From positions 1 to 64,000 of the forward strand of contig JBEKBS010000002.1 in the NCBI GenBank assembly GCA_050015275.1: a stretch of 64,000 nt of DNA, in the 5' to 3' direction. A model generated the notes under the pieces. It was given only the letters and a program-made list of their open reading frames with translations, searched no databases and had not been told where the DNA came from. This document shows, one piece after another, positions 8,010-16,046 of the stretch (position 1 is the stretch's first letter; every line of letters begins with the position of its first letter). Both the position numbers and the translations under genes were made by a program. Source of the DNA: DATKJS01 sp050015275. GTDB lineage: Bacteria; Acidobacteriota; Aminicenantia; Aminicenantales; Saccharicenantaceae.

Positions 8010-9398
8010 ATGAAGCCCCGGATCCTGATCATCGACGACGAGAAGAACATCCGCGACGTCTTTTCCCTGCTCCTCGAGGACCACGGCTACGAGGTCGGGA
8101 CGGCGGAAACAGGAGAAGCCGGACTCGAAAAGGCCCGGCTCCTCGAGCCCGACGTCGTCCTGCTCGACATGAACCTCCCCGATCTCACCGGGCTCGACGT
8201 CCTGGCCCGCCTCAAGGCGGAGCATCCCGGGACGGGGATCATCATCATCACGGCCTACGGGACGATCCGGAGCGCTGTCGAGGCCACCAAGCTCGGCGCC
8301 TACGCCTACCTCGAAAAGCCGGTGGACAACGAGGAGATGCTGCTGGCCGTGGCCCGGATCCTCGAGGTCAAGACCCTCCGGAAGGAAGTCGAGAGCCTGC
8401 GGTCGGAGCTCGTTTCGCGCTACCGGTTCTCGAACATCATCGGGACAAGCGGCCGGATGAACTCGGTCTTCCAGCTCATGGAGAAGATCGCCCGTGTCGA
8501 CGGGACGGTCCTTGTCACGGGAGAGAGCGGGACCGGCAAGGAGCTCGTCGCCCGGGCCATCCATTTTGCCAGCCCCCGCAAGGACGGCCCGTTCGTCGTG
8601 GTCAACTGCGGGGCCATCCCCCGGGACCTCATCGAGAGCGAGTTCTTCGGCCACGTCAAAGGGGCCTTCACGGACGCCCGGACCGAAAAGACGGGCACGT
8701 TCGAGCTGGCCCACGAGGGGACGATCTTCCTCGACGAGGTCGGGGAGCTCTCCCAGGACGCCCAGGTCAAGCTCCTCCGGGCCCTGGGCGAGAGGGAGAT
8801 CGTCAAGGTCGGGGGGACAGTGACGATCCCGGTCGACGTCCGGGTCATCGCGGCCACGAACAAAAACCTTGAAGAACAGGTCCGGAAGGGCGCCTTCCGG
8901 GAGGACCTGTATTTCCGGCTGGCCGTCCTCTCGCTCGAGCTCCCGCCGCTCCGGGAGAGGGCGGAGGACATCCCGCTCCTGGCCGAACACTTCGTCCGGA
9001 AATACGCCGGGGAGCTGGGGAAAGAGGCCAGCGGGGTGACGGACGCGGCGATGGCCCGCCTCGCCGCGTATCCCTGGCCCGGGAACGTCCGCGAGCTCGA
9101 GAACGTGGTCTACGAGGCCATGGTCATGGCTGAGGGCCCATGGGTGGACGAGCGGGCGCTGCCCTTGCGGCTCCGCTCTCTGGTGACGGAGGCGGACAGG
9201 GGCGATCCTTCGGCCCGGCCGCCCCAGGCGCTCCGGGATGCCGTCCAGGGCGTCACCGAGCGGACGGAGAAGGAGCTCATCCTCGACGCCCTGCGGCAGA
9301 CCGGGGGGAACCGGACCCGGGCGGCCCGGCTCCTCGGGGTGAGCCGGAAGACCCTGTTCAACAAAATGACCCTCCTCGGGACCCGCTGGCCCGAATGA
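8010..9398 (+). CDS. NtrC-family sigma-54-dependent response regulator
   Basis: 462 residues in three domains. The receiver domain (1-115) has the acidic pair Asp9/Asp10 and phosphoacceptor Asp53 in LLDMNLP. The AAA+ domain (about 140-370) has Walker A GESGTGKE, Walker B GTIFLDEVGEL and arginine-finger region PLRERAEDIP. The C-terminal Fis-type helix-turn-helix ends in GNRTRAARLLGVSRKTLFNK. The sigma-54 contact loop reads GAFTDA rather than the canonical GAFTGA, a common variant. It probably activates the sigma-54 promoter at 6394-6409 after phosphorylation by the adjacent kinase. Confidence 0.95.
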   Translation: MKPRILIIDDEKNIRDVFSLLLEDHGYEVGTAETGEAGLEKARLLEPDVVLLDMNLPDLTGLDVLARLKAEHPGTGIIIITAYGTIRSAVEATKLGAYAYLEKPVDNEEMLLAVARILEVKTLRKEVESLRSELVSRYRFSNIIGTSGRMNSVFQLMEKIARVDGTVLVTGESGTGKELVARAIHFASPRKDGPFVVVNCGAIPRDLIESEFFGHVKGAFTDARTEKTGTFELAHEGTIFLDEVGELSQDAQVKLLRALGEREIVKVGGTVTIPVDVRVIAATNKNLEEQVRKGAFREDLYFRLAVLSLELPPLRERAEDIPLLAEHFVRKYAGELGKEASGVTDAAMARLAAYPWPGNVRELENVVYEAMVMAEGPWVDERALPLRLRSLVTEADRGDPSARPPQALRDAVQGVTERTEKELILDALRQTGGNRTRAARLLGVSRKTLFNKMTLLGTRWPE

Positions 9399-9438
9399 AA
9401 GCGGAACGAAAGCCGTGAGAATACGTATATATCCTAGA

Positions 9439-9461
9439 GGGCGTCCTTTTGCGCCCCTTTT
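9439..9461 (+). terminator. Weak intrinsic terminator after the response regulator gene
   Basis: GGGCGT (9439-9444) pairs with GCGCCC (9451-9456), with one G:T pair, around a CCTTTT loop, and is followed by CTTTT. The stem is short, so it may only attenuate transcription between the regulator and the TolC-type gene. Confidence 0.45.
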
Positions 9462-9514
9462 CGGATCCGATAGACTGGCATTCTGTCGATAAAACATCGC
9501 TTTGGAGGAATGAC

Positions 9515-11071
9515 ATGAACAAGCGGACGTTCGGCGCCATGGTTCTCAGCCTGGCCATCCTCGGCCTTTCCTCGTCCGGACAGGAGAGCAAGGAGCTGCC
9601 CCTGACCCTTGAGGATTCTATCGTCAAGGCCCTGAAGAACAACCTCGACGTAGCCGCCGAGGTCATCAGCCCCGAGCTGGCCGGAGCAACGCTCTCCCAG
9701 GCCAAGCAAATTTACATGCCGACGCTCCAGTTCGGTTTCACGGGCAACCGCTATGAAGCGCCGGCGACCTGGTCCCTCCAGAACTCGGGCTCGTATGTCC
9801 AGGACTACACGGATTCCAACGTCTCCCTCGTCCAGCAGATCCCGTTCGGCGGCTCCCTTTCCGCGGGCATGGACTACAACTGGACCAGAAATAACCAGCT
9901 CTTCCAAAACTACAATCCTATATATCAGAGCGGGCTGACCTTTGTCCTGACCCAGCCGCTTCTCCGGAACTTCGGCTGGAAGGTCAGCCGCAAGCAGATC
10001 ATCGTGGCCCAGAATTCCCTCGACATTTCGCGCAGCCAGTTCAAGACGACCCTGATCACTACCGTCTACAACGTCGAGGCGGCTTACTGGAACCTTGTTT
10101 ATTCTATTGAGAACCTGAAGGCCCTCCGCCAGTCGCTCGATCTCGGGCGGGACCTCCTGGCCAAGACGAAAAAGGAGGTCGAGGTCGGGCAGAAGGCGCC
10201 GATCGAGGTCCTCAACGCGGAGGCGTCCGTGGCCCGGAGGGAGGCCGACATCCTCCAGGCCGAAGCCATGGTGAGGCGCAGCCGGGACCAGCTCGGCGTC
10301 CTCCTCAACCTGGGCGCGGACCCGGAGGCCAAGGGTCGGCTCGTCGTGCCGACCGACACGCCCACCCTCAAGCCCCTCCAGATCACGTTCGAGGAGGCCC
10401 TGCAAAGGGCCATGGCCAGGAGGCCGGAGCTCGAGGCCTCGAGATACGCGATCGACACGAAGCACCTCAATTTCTCGGTCGCCCGCAACGAGCTCCTGCC
10501 GCAGCTCGACCTGAAGCTTACCAAAGGGAGCCCCGGCGTCGCGGGCGACCAGATCCTCTATCAGGACAACAACCCGTTCCTGCCCCCCATCGGAGTCATC
10601 AAGGGCAGCGCCACGCAGGCCTTCCACGACACCTTCGCGTTCCTTTATAACAACTGGACGGTCGGCTTGACCCTGTCCATCCCCTTCGGCGACATGGTCG
10701 GCCGCGCCAATTATGCCTACGCCAGGCTCGACCTTGAGCAGAGCCAGGCCCGCCTCAAGAGCCAGGAGCAGCAGATCACCCTCGAGGTCAGCGACGCGGT
10801 CCTGACCCTGGAGACGGCGGCCAAGAGCGTGGACGCCTATCGCGTGGCCCGGGAGTACGCCGAAAAACAGCTCGAAGCCGAGATGAAGAAGCTCAATGTC
10901 GGGCTGTCGACGAATTATTTCGTCCTCACGTACCAGGACGCCCTGTCCAGCGCCCGGTCCTTGGAGCTCAAGGCCCTCGTCGACTACAACGTGGCCATGG
11001 CCAATATCGCGAAGGTCACGGGCACGACCCTCGAAACCCGCAACATCACCCTGAGCGATTACATCAAGTGA
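9515..11071 (+). CDS. TolC-family outer-membrane efflux channel
   Basis: 518 residues from the ATG at 9515, which has a GGAGG site 7 bases upstream. An N-terminal signal peptide (MNKRTFGAMVLSLAILGLS) is followed by two outer-membrane-efflux repeats. These have long helices rich in Ala, Glu and Gln (EAYWNLVYSIENLKALRQSL; EVSDAVLTLETAAKSVDAYR), the usual pseudo-repeat of TolC proteins, of normal length. It lies downstream of the two-component genes that face the ABC-2/NEW3 operon, so it is the likely outer-membrane exit for that exporter. This link is inferred from position. Confidence 0.92.
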   Translation: MNKRTFGAMVLSLAILGLSSSGQESKELPLTLEDSIVKALKNNLDVAAEVISPELAGATLSQAKQIYMPTLQFGFTGNRYEAPATWSLQNSGSYVQDYTDSNVSLVQQIPFGGSLSAGMDYNWTRNNQLFQNYNPIYQSGLTFVLTQPLLRNFGWKVSRKQIIVAQNSLDISRSQFKTTLITTVYNVEAAYWNLVYSIENLKALRQSLDLGRDLLAKTKKEVEVGQKAPIEVLNAEASVARREADILQAEAMVRRSRDQLGVLLNLGADPEAKGRLVVPTDTPTLKPLQITFEEALQRAMARRPELEASRYAIDTKHLNFSVARNELLPQLDLKLTKGSPGVAGDQILYQDNNPFLPPIGVIKGSATQAFHDTFAFLYNNWTVGLTLSIPFGDMVGRANYAYARLDLEQSQARLKSQEQQITLEVSDAVLTLETAAKSVDAYRVAREYAEKQLEAEMKKLNVGLSTNYFVLTYQDALSSARSLELKALVDYNVAMANIAKVTGTTLETRNITLSDYIK

Positions 11072-11076
11072 TCAAG

Positions 11077-11108
11077 GAGGGCAGTCCCTCGACCGGGGGG
11101 ATTGCCCC
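11077..11108. repeat. Double hairpin with CAGT loop after the TolC gene
   Basis: GAGGG-CAGT-CCCTC (11077-11090) forms a 5-bp stem. It is followed after 4 bases by GGGG-N6-CCCC (11095-11108). The arrangement mirrors the double hairpin at 6491-6520, including the CAGT loop. It could act as a terminator for the gene ending at 11071, although no T-run follows directly. Confidence 0.4.
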
Positions 11109-11116
11109 TCTTCCCC

Positions 11117-11146
11117 TTGCCTTGGTTTTTTTCGCTGTGTTAAGAT
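11117..11146 (+). promoter_or_regulatory. Extended -10 promoter immediately before the glycosyltransferase gene
   Basis: TTGCCT (11117-11122), an 18-base spacer and TAAGAT (11141-11146), the latter preceded by TG one base upstream. The hexamer ends only 6 bases before the GTG start at 11153, so the transcript would begin at or next to the start codon. Confidence 0.45.
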
Positions 11147-11152
11147 GGCCGG

Positions 11153-11926
11153 GTGGAAATCTCCGCGGTCGTCATCACCTTCAACGAGGAGAAACGGCTC
11201 GAGGCCGCGCTCCGGAGCCTCGAGGGCGTCGCCTCCGAGATCATCGTCGTCGACAGCCTCAGCACGGACGACACGCTCAAGGTCGCCCGCAAGTACACCG
11301 AGCGTGTCTACGAGCGCGCCTGGACCCACTCCGCCGACCAGAAAAACCACGCCGACACCCTGGCCTCTTTCCCCTGGATCCTCTCGCTCGACGCCGACGA
11401 GCGCCTCTCTCCGGCCCTCAGGGATGAGCTCGTGAAGCTCCGCGGCCATGAGCCGCCCTGCACCGGGTTCTCCATCCCGCGGGAGGCTTATTACCTCGGC
11501 CGCTGGATCCGCCATTCGGGCTGGCGGCCGGACCGGAGGGTTCGCCTCTTCCGCCGGGACCGGGCCCGCTGGGAGGGGGATGACGTCCACGAGCGCCTCG
11601 TCGTCGACGGGGACGTCGAGAAGCTCCGCGGACCCATCCATCACTTCCCCTTCGAGACCATCGGCGAGCACGCGGCCAGGGTCAACAAGTTCTCCAGCCT
11701 GGCCGCCCAGAAGCTTTACGCCGGCAAGAAGAAGGCGCGCCTGCTCCGCCTGCTTGTCCTGCCGACGCTCCGGTGCCTAAAAACCTATTTCCTGAAGCTC
11801 GGCCTCCTCGACGGCTTCCCCGGACTCGTCATCGCCTGCCTCGACGGCTACGGCGAGTTCCTCCGCTCGGCCAAGCTCCGCTCGATCTGGAAAAAAGGAA
11901 AGCATATTGAGCCTTTTCCATATTGA
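11153..11926 (+). CDS. Family 2 glycosyltransferase, WaaE/KdtX-like
   Basis: 257 residues from a GTG start. It has a GT-A fold with the N-terminal ISAVVITFNEEKRLEAAL nucleotide-binding motif and ILSLDADERLS as the metal-binding DxD region (about residue 80). The segment QKNHADTLASFPW and the downstream RLFRRDRARWEGDDVHE pattern are typical of LPS-core glucosyltransferases of the WaaE/KdtX group. No ribosome site is visible, in keeping with a possible leaderless message. It overlaps the next glycosyltransferase gene by 20 bases. Role: adding a sugar to a surface glycolipid at the cytoplasmic face. Confidence 0.88.
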   Translation: MEISAVVITFNEEKRLEAALRSLEGVASEIIVVDSLSTDDTLKVARKYTERVYERAWTHSADQKNHADTLASFPWILSLDADERLSPALRDELVKLRGHEPPCTGFSIPREAYYLGRWIRHSGWRPDRRVRLFRRDRARWEGDDVHERLVVDGDVEKLRGPIHHFPFETIGEHAARVNKFSSLAAQKLYAGKKKARLLRLLVLPTLRCLKTYFLKLGLLDGFPGLVIACLDGYGEFLRSAKLRSIWKKGKHIEPFPY

Positions 11927-13004
11927 CGCCGGCCGGGAATGGAGCGGCACGGAGCGCCAGGCCCTCATCCTGGCCCGCGAGGCCAGGGCGAGGGGCTTCG
12001 TCTCCCGGCTCGTGGTCCAACCGAAAAGCCCCCTCCACGAGAAGGCCGCCGCCGAGGGGCTTCCCGTCCTCGCCGTCAGGATGCCGGGCGGGCGGAGCCT
12101 CGGCGCCATCCTGCGGATGGCCGGGGCCATGAAGCGGGGCCGTTGCGTCCTTGTCCACTTCCATGATGCCCCGGCGCTCGCCGTCGGATCGCCGGCGGCG
12201 TCCCTGGCCAAGGTGCCCATCCGCGTCCTGACAAGGCAGACGGACCCCGGAGGCCGGCGGGGGCGGGCGCCGGCAAAGCACATCGACATGGTCATCGCCG
12301 GCTCCGAGGGCGTCAAGAACGTCCTCGTCCGCGGCGGACTCCCCGAAAGGTCCGTCGAGGTCGTCCCGGCCGGGATCGATTTCTCGCCTTACCAGGACAT
12401 CGGGCCGCGGGATTTTCTCCGGAAGGAATTCTCTTTCGCCCAGGACGATTTCCTGGTCGGCGTCGTGGCCGGCCTGGAGGACCCCCGGAGCTATCGGGAG
12501 GTCATCGAGGCCGCCGCCGTCATCCGGGAGCATGCCCCGAAAGCGAAGATCATCGTCCTCGGCGAAGGCTCGCTCCGGCTGGAGCCGGACAAGAAGGGCC
12601 ACGATTTTCCCGCGAATGACGCGGTCTATTACCTCGGCTTCCGCTCGGACATGGCGCGGGTCCTGGCCTCCCTGGACGTTTTCGTCACGACTTCGCCCCT
12701 GATCGGGTTCGGCGGCTCTCTCCTTGACGCCATGGCCTGCCGGGTGCCGGTCGTGGCCGAGGAGACCGGGGGGGCTCCGGATGTCATCGTCCACCGGGAA
12801 ACCGGGCTCCTCTCGCCTTCCCGGAACCCGCGGTCCCTGGCCGAGACCGTCCTGAAGCTCTATATGGACAGGAACCTGGCGGCCCGCCTGGCCCAGCGCG
12901 GCGCCGAGGCCGTCCGGGAGAAATATTCGGCTGAAGCCATGGCCCGGAGGGTCATCGCGGTCTACGAGCGCCTGGCTTCGCAGAAAGGGATCAAGCTTGG
13001 CTGA
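11907..13004 (+). CDS. Family 4 glycosyltransferase
   Basis: 365 residues, apparently from a TTG start overlapping the previous gene, with AGGAAA upstream. It has the GT-B fold: an N-terminal half with HIDAGREWSGTERQAL and a C-terminal Rossmann half with VGVVAGLEDPRSY, IIVLGEG, the region FGGSLLDAMACRVPVVA and a following EETGGAPD nucleotide-sugar site typical of GT4 enzymes (glycogen-synthase-like). It probably works with the GT2 enzyme on LPS or a related glycolipid. Four genes here overlap or nearly abut, arguing for one transcript. Confidence 0.87.
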   Translation: MSLFHIDAGREWSGTERQALILAREARARGFVSRLVVQPKSPLHEKAAAEGLPVLAVRMPGGRSLGAILRMAGAMKRGRCVLVHFHDAPALAVGSPAASLAKVPIRVLTRQTDPGGRRGRAPAKHIDMVIAGSEGVKNVLVRGGLPERSVEVVPAGIDFSPYQDIGPRDFLRKEFSFAQDDFLVGVVAGLEDPRSYREVIEAAAVIREHAPKAKIIVLGEGSLRLEPDKKGHDFPANDAVYYLGFRSDMARVLASLDVFVTTSPLIGFGGSLLDAMACRVPVVAEETGGAPDVIVHRETGLLSPSRNPRSLAETVLKLYMDRNLAARLAQRGAEAVREKYSAEAMARRVIAVYERLASQKGIKLG

Positions 13005-13830
13005 GAAGGTCAAGATCCGCGCTCTGGACTTGTTCGAGGAATTCGAGAAGCTCCTCCATATCCAGCGGGCCGTCTGGAACCACGAGGACGTCGACCTGAC
13101 GCCGGCGCACCAGTTCTCGGTCTCGAGCCGGATGGGGGCGATCCTCCTCGGGGCGTTCGTCGGCCGGGACCTCGCGGGCTTCGTCTATTCATTTCCGGCC
13201 GTCTTCGGCGGCAAATTCTGCCAGCACTCGCATCTCCTGGCGGTCCTCCCCGAATTCCAGGGCTACGGGCTGGGCAAGGCCCTCAAGTGGGCCCAGCGGG
13301 AGGAGGCCCTCAAGCGGGGCTATGACCTCATCACCTGGACGTTCGACCCCCTCCTGACGCGCAACGCCAACCTCAACCTCCAGGCCCTGGGAGCCATTTC
13401 GAAGACGTATCTCCACAATTTTTATGGATTGACCCCGTCCCTCTGCCTGGGGCCGGGCATTCCCACCGACCGGCTCCTCATCGAGTGGCGGATCGGGGGC
13501 AGGCGGGTGGCTGGACGGGCCGAAGGGAAGGCGAAAAAGCCCTGCTACGTCGCGGCGGAGCTCCCCAAGGCCCTGGAACGAAGATCCGGGGAGGAGGGCG
13601 CCTTCGCCCCGCCATCAAGGCCCAGACTCAAGCTCGAGGAGGATGTCATCCTTGTCGAAGTGGCCCGGGACATCAAGGCGCTGGCCTTCCGATGCGACCT
13701 CATCGCCGAGTGGCAGACGGGCCTGAGGCGGGCCATGACGTCATACTTCGCGCGCGGCTATTTCGCCGAGCATTTTCTCTTCGGCGACCGCTGCTTCTAT
13801 GTCCTGAGGAAGCAGAAAAAGCGAGGCTGA
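12997..13830 (+). CDS. GNAT-family N-acyltransferase (COG3375-like)
   Basis: 277 residues from a TTG that overlaps the previous stop by 8 bases. The acetyl-CoA binding segment is HLLAVLPEFQGYGLGKALKW (about residues 77-96), with the Q-x-x-G-x-G/A-type turn. The protein is longer than a minimal GNAT domain and matches the predicted acyltransferase family that often neighbours OSBS/NSAR genes. In Geobacillus kaustophilus a GNAT succinyltransferase and N-succinylamino-acid racemase together convert D- to L-amino acids. The same pairing with the gene at 13835 suggests D-amino-acid N-succinylation here, which is inference. Confidence 0.82.
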   Translation: MAEKVKIRALDLFEEFEKLLHIQRAVWNHEDVDLTPAHQFSVSSRMGAILLGAFVGRDLAGFVYSFPAVFGGKFCQHSHLLAVLPEFQGYGLGKALKWAQREEALKRGYDLITWTFDPLLTRNANLNLQALGAISKTYLHNFYGLTPSLCLGPGIPTDRLLIEWRIGGRRVAGRAEGKAKKPCYVAAELPKALERRSGEEGAFAPPSRPRLKLEEDVILVEVARDIKALAFRCDLIAEWQTGLRRAMTSYFARGYFAEHFLFGDRCFYVLRKQKKRG

Positions 13831-13834
13831 AGAG

Positions 13835-14947
13835 ATGGCCATCGAACGGATCGAGATGTCGCTCCTGCGGCTGCCCTATGTCCATTTCTTCGAGACCTCG
13901 TTCGGCCGGGCGTTCGACCGGACGTTCATCGTCATCGAGGCCTTCTCCGATGGGACCTGCGGGTACGGCGAGTGCGTTGCGGAGGAGGCGCCCCTTTATG
14001 GCAGCGAAACGACCCAGACCGCCTGGCACGTCCTGAAGGATTTCCTCATCCCCCTCGTCTTCCGCAAGGACATCGAGGAGCCCGGGGACTTCGCCCGCGA
14101 AGCCGGGATCTTCCGGGGGAACCGTATGGCCAAGGCAGGGCTCGAGCTGGCCCTCTGGGACCTCAAGGCGAAGAAGCTCAGCCGGCCGCTCCACGCGCTT
14201 TACGGAGGGGTGAGGGAGGAGATCGAGGCGGGGGTGAGCTGCGGCATCGAGGACTCCCTCCCTGACCTCATAGCCAGGATCGGCCAATACCTCGGCCAGG
14301 GCTACCGGCGGATTAAGATCAAGATCAAGCCGGGCTGGGACGTGAAGGCGTGCGAGGCCGTGCGCCGGGAATATCCCGATATCATGCTCCAGGCCGACGC
14401 CAACGGAGCATACCGGCTGGAAGACAAGGAAACGATCAAGGCCCTCGACGCCTACAACCTCCTTCTTATCGAACAACCCTTCCCGCCGTACGATTTGTGG
14501 GATCACGCCAAGCTCCAGCGAGAGATGAAGACGCCGCTTTGTCTCGACGAGAGCATCCTGTCGCTCGACACGGCCCGGGCCGCCCTCGAGATGGGGAGCT
14601 GCCGGGTCATCAACATCAAGGTCGGGCGCGTCGGCGGGCCCGTCGAGATGCGCAAGATCCACGATTATTGCGAGGGGCGCGGCGTCCCAGTCTGGTGCGG
14701 CGGCATGCTCGAGAGCGGGATCGGGCGGGCCCATAACCTCCACATCGCTTCGCTCCCGGATTTCAAGCTCCCGGCCGACCTGTCGGCGAGCCGCCGCTAT
14801 TACAGGGAAGACATCATTGACCCGTTCATCGAGCTCAGCGGCCCGGGCCGGATCCGCGTCCCGGACGGGCCGGGGATCGGCGTCAACCCGGTCGAGGCGC
14901 GCATTCAGAAGGCGTGTGTTCGCGCCGAGGTCTTCCGTCGGCCGTAG
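13835..14947 (+). CDS. o-Succinylbenzoate synthase / N-succinylamino-acid racemase family (MenC type 2)
   Basis: 370 residues of the enolase superfamily. The barrel domain contains the catalytic K-x-K in RIKIKIKPGWD (Lys161/Lys163), metal ligands in QADANGAY (Asp188), IEQPF and LDESI, the second catalytic lysine in INIKVGRVGG (Lys262), and the family hallmark CGGMLESGIGRAHN. All catalytic residues are present. It starts 4 bases after the GNAT gene. No other menaquinone gene is near, so racemisation of N-succinylamino acids is at least as likely as OSBS activity. Sequence alone cannot separate the two. Confidence 0.88.
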   Translation: MAIERIEMSLLRLPYVHFFETSFGRAFDRTFIVIEAFSDGTCGYGECVAEEAPLYGSETTQTAWHVLKDFLIPLVFRKDIEEPGDFAREAGIFRGNRMAKAGLELALWDLKAKKLSRPLHALYGGVREEIEAGVSCGIEDSLPDLIARIGQYLGQGYRRIKIKIKPGWDVKACEAVRREYPDIMLQADANGAYRLEDKETIKALDAYNLLLIEQPFPPYDLWDHAKLQREMKTPLCLDESILSLDTARAALEMGSCRVINIKVGRVGGPVEMRKIHDYCEGRGVPVWCGGMLESGIGRAHNLHIASLPDFKLPADLSASRRYYREDIIDPFIELSGPGRIRVPDGPGIGVNPVEARIQKACVRAEVFRRP

Positions 14948-14976
14948 CGCCCGGGACAGCCAAAACTTCCTGGACC

Positions 14977-15005
14977 TTGACATACGGCGGCACCCTGGGT
15001 ATCAT
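14977..15005 (+). promoter_or_regulatory. Sigma-70 promoter of fur
   Basis: TTGACA (14977-14982), a spacer of exactly 17 bases and TATCAT (15000-15005), matching 6/6 and 5/6 of consensus. The expected transcription start near 15012 falls inside the Fur box. Confidence 0.75.
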
Positions 15006-15010
15006 TCTAA

Positions 15011-15025
15011 TGATAATGATTATCG
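15011..15025 (+). promoter_or_regulatory. Fur box overlapping the fur transcription start
   Basis: TGATAATGATTATCG matches the 7-1-7 Fur box TGATAATNATTATCA at 14 of 15 positions, and its core GATAAT-G-ATTATC is a perfect palindrome. A further GATATC half-site-like run follows at 15025-15030. Bound Fur would block the promoter at 14977-15005, implying iron-dependent autorepression. Confidence 0.8.
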
Positions 15026-15047
15026 ATATCGTTAACAGGCTGCATTT

Positions 15048-15527
15048 ATGAAAACCAACCGGGCTCGCCAACATCAAAGCCAGATCAAGGACCATTGCAC
15101 GCGCTGGACCGTTCCCCGCGAGGAGATATTCGACCTTCTGATCCGCAGCCAGCAGCATCTGAGCGCCAAGGATATTTACGCCACTCTGAGCCCGGCGAAC
15201 CCGGAGATCGGATTGACGACGGTATACCGGACGCTCGATCTCCTGGCCAAGGCGGGGCTGGCCAGAAAAATCAACACGGGCGACGGCCAGGTCCGCTTCG
15301 AATACATCCGGGGCGACCACTCGGACCATCACCACCACCTGATCTGCACGGGGTGCGGAACGATACTGAATTACCGCGACTTCGAGAAAGAAGAGCTCGA
15401 CCTCGTCCGGAAAACCGAGGAGATCCTGGCGGCCAAACATAAGTTTCTCATCCGGGAGCACAACATCGAATTCTTCGGCCTTTGCGAAGACTGCCGCCCC
15501 GGAGGGAGGAAGTCGCCCATCAAATGA
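15048..15527 (+). CDS. fur: Fur-family transcriptional regulator
   Basis: 159 residues. An N-terminal winged helix-turn-helix carries the family motif GLTTVYRTLDLLAKAGLARK. The C-terminal dimerisation domain has the His-rich SDHHHHLICTGCGT and a second Cys pair in LCEDCR, which together form the structural zinc site and metal sensing site. It acts as a metal-responsive repressor. A box of the Bacillus Fur/PerR type overlaps its own promoter. PerR or Zur activity is possible, but the box sequence best fits Fur. It heads a run of sulfur/iron-sulfur related genes. Confidence 0.9.
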   Translation: MKTNRARQHQSQIKDHCTRWTVPREEIFDLLIRSQQHLSAKDIYATLSPANPEIGLTTVYRTLDLLAKAGLARKINTGDGQVRFEYIRGDHSDHHHHLICTGCGTILNYRDFEKEELDLVRKTEEILAAKHKFLIREHNIEFFGLCEDCRPGGRKSPIK

Positions 15528-15599
15528 GACAGATTGAATGACGGGGCCAGGCGGCAGACCATCGCTGTGTGCCGGTCGAGCCCGTCGAAGGGAGTTCAC

Positions 15600-15971
15600 A
15601 TGAGAATTGCCATCGCCACCGACCAGGATTTCGTGTCCTCATGTTTTGGCTGTTGCCCGGACTGCACGATCGTCGAGATCGAAGCGGGCAAAGTCCTCCG
15701 AACGTTCGTGGTCCCCAATCCCGGATGGAGACACAAGTATTGGGCCGATTTTTTACAGAAGAACTCCGTGGAATCCCTCATCGTCGGGAATATCGGGGCC
15801 AATGCCAAAGCCGTCATCCGGTGGGCCGGGATCCAGGTGATTTCGGGTGTCGCCGGCCAATTCGATGACGTCATCCGGAGGTATCTCGAAGGCTCCCTCC
15901 TGCCGGGGGCCGGCGACTGCGGCGGCGCCCGGCATGCTCCGCCGGATTCTCCGTGCCAGAAGTCATCGTAA
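15600..15971 (+). CDS. NifX/NifB-type dinitrogenase cofactor-domain protein
   Basis: 123 residues from the ATG at 15600. The fold is the small NifX-like domain: MRIAIATD at the N-terminus and VESLIVGNIGANAKAVIRWA with the conserved glycine loop. Such orphan proteins bind or traffic iron-sulfur or other metal clusters and do not by themselves indicate nitrogen fixation; no nif genes are present. Two cysteine motifs are unusual: CFGCCPDC near residue 15 and a short Cys-containing tail at the C-terminus. It lies between fur and a cysteine desulfurase. Confidence 0.8.
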   Translation: MRIAIATDQDFVSSCFGCCPDCTIVEIEAGKVLRTFVVPNPGWRHKYWADFLQKNSVESLIVGNIGANAKAVIRWAGIQVISGVAGQFDDVIRRYLEGSLLPGAGDCGGARHAPPDSPCQKSS

Positions 15972-16046
15972 CAGCAGGGGCCTTTTCCGGTGTGGGACCC
16001 GGGCCGGACGGTTCTTCCGGCCGGCCGCCCTCCGAAAGGTCCGAGG

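Noticed and set aside
9472..9500. TGGCAT near 9475 as a second sigma-54 promoter before the TolC gene
   Set aside because: No GC dinucleotide occurs at the required distance, so the -12 element is missing.
15600..15971. NifX-like domain as evidence for nitrogen fixation
   Set aside because: Orphan NifX/NifB-type small proteins are common in non-fixing bacteria, and no nifHDK or nifB genes are present.
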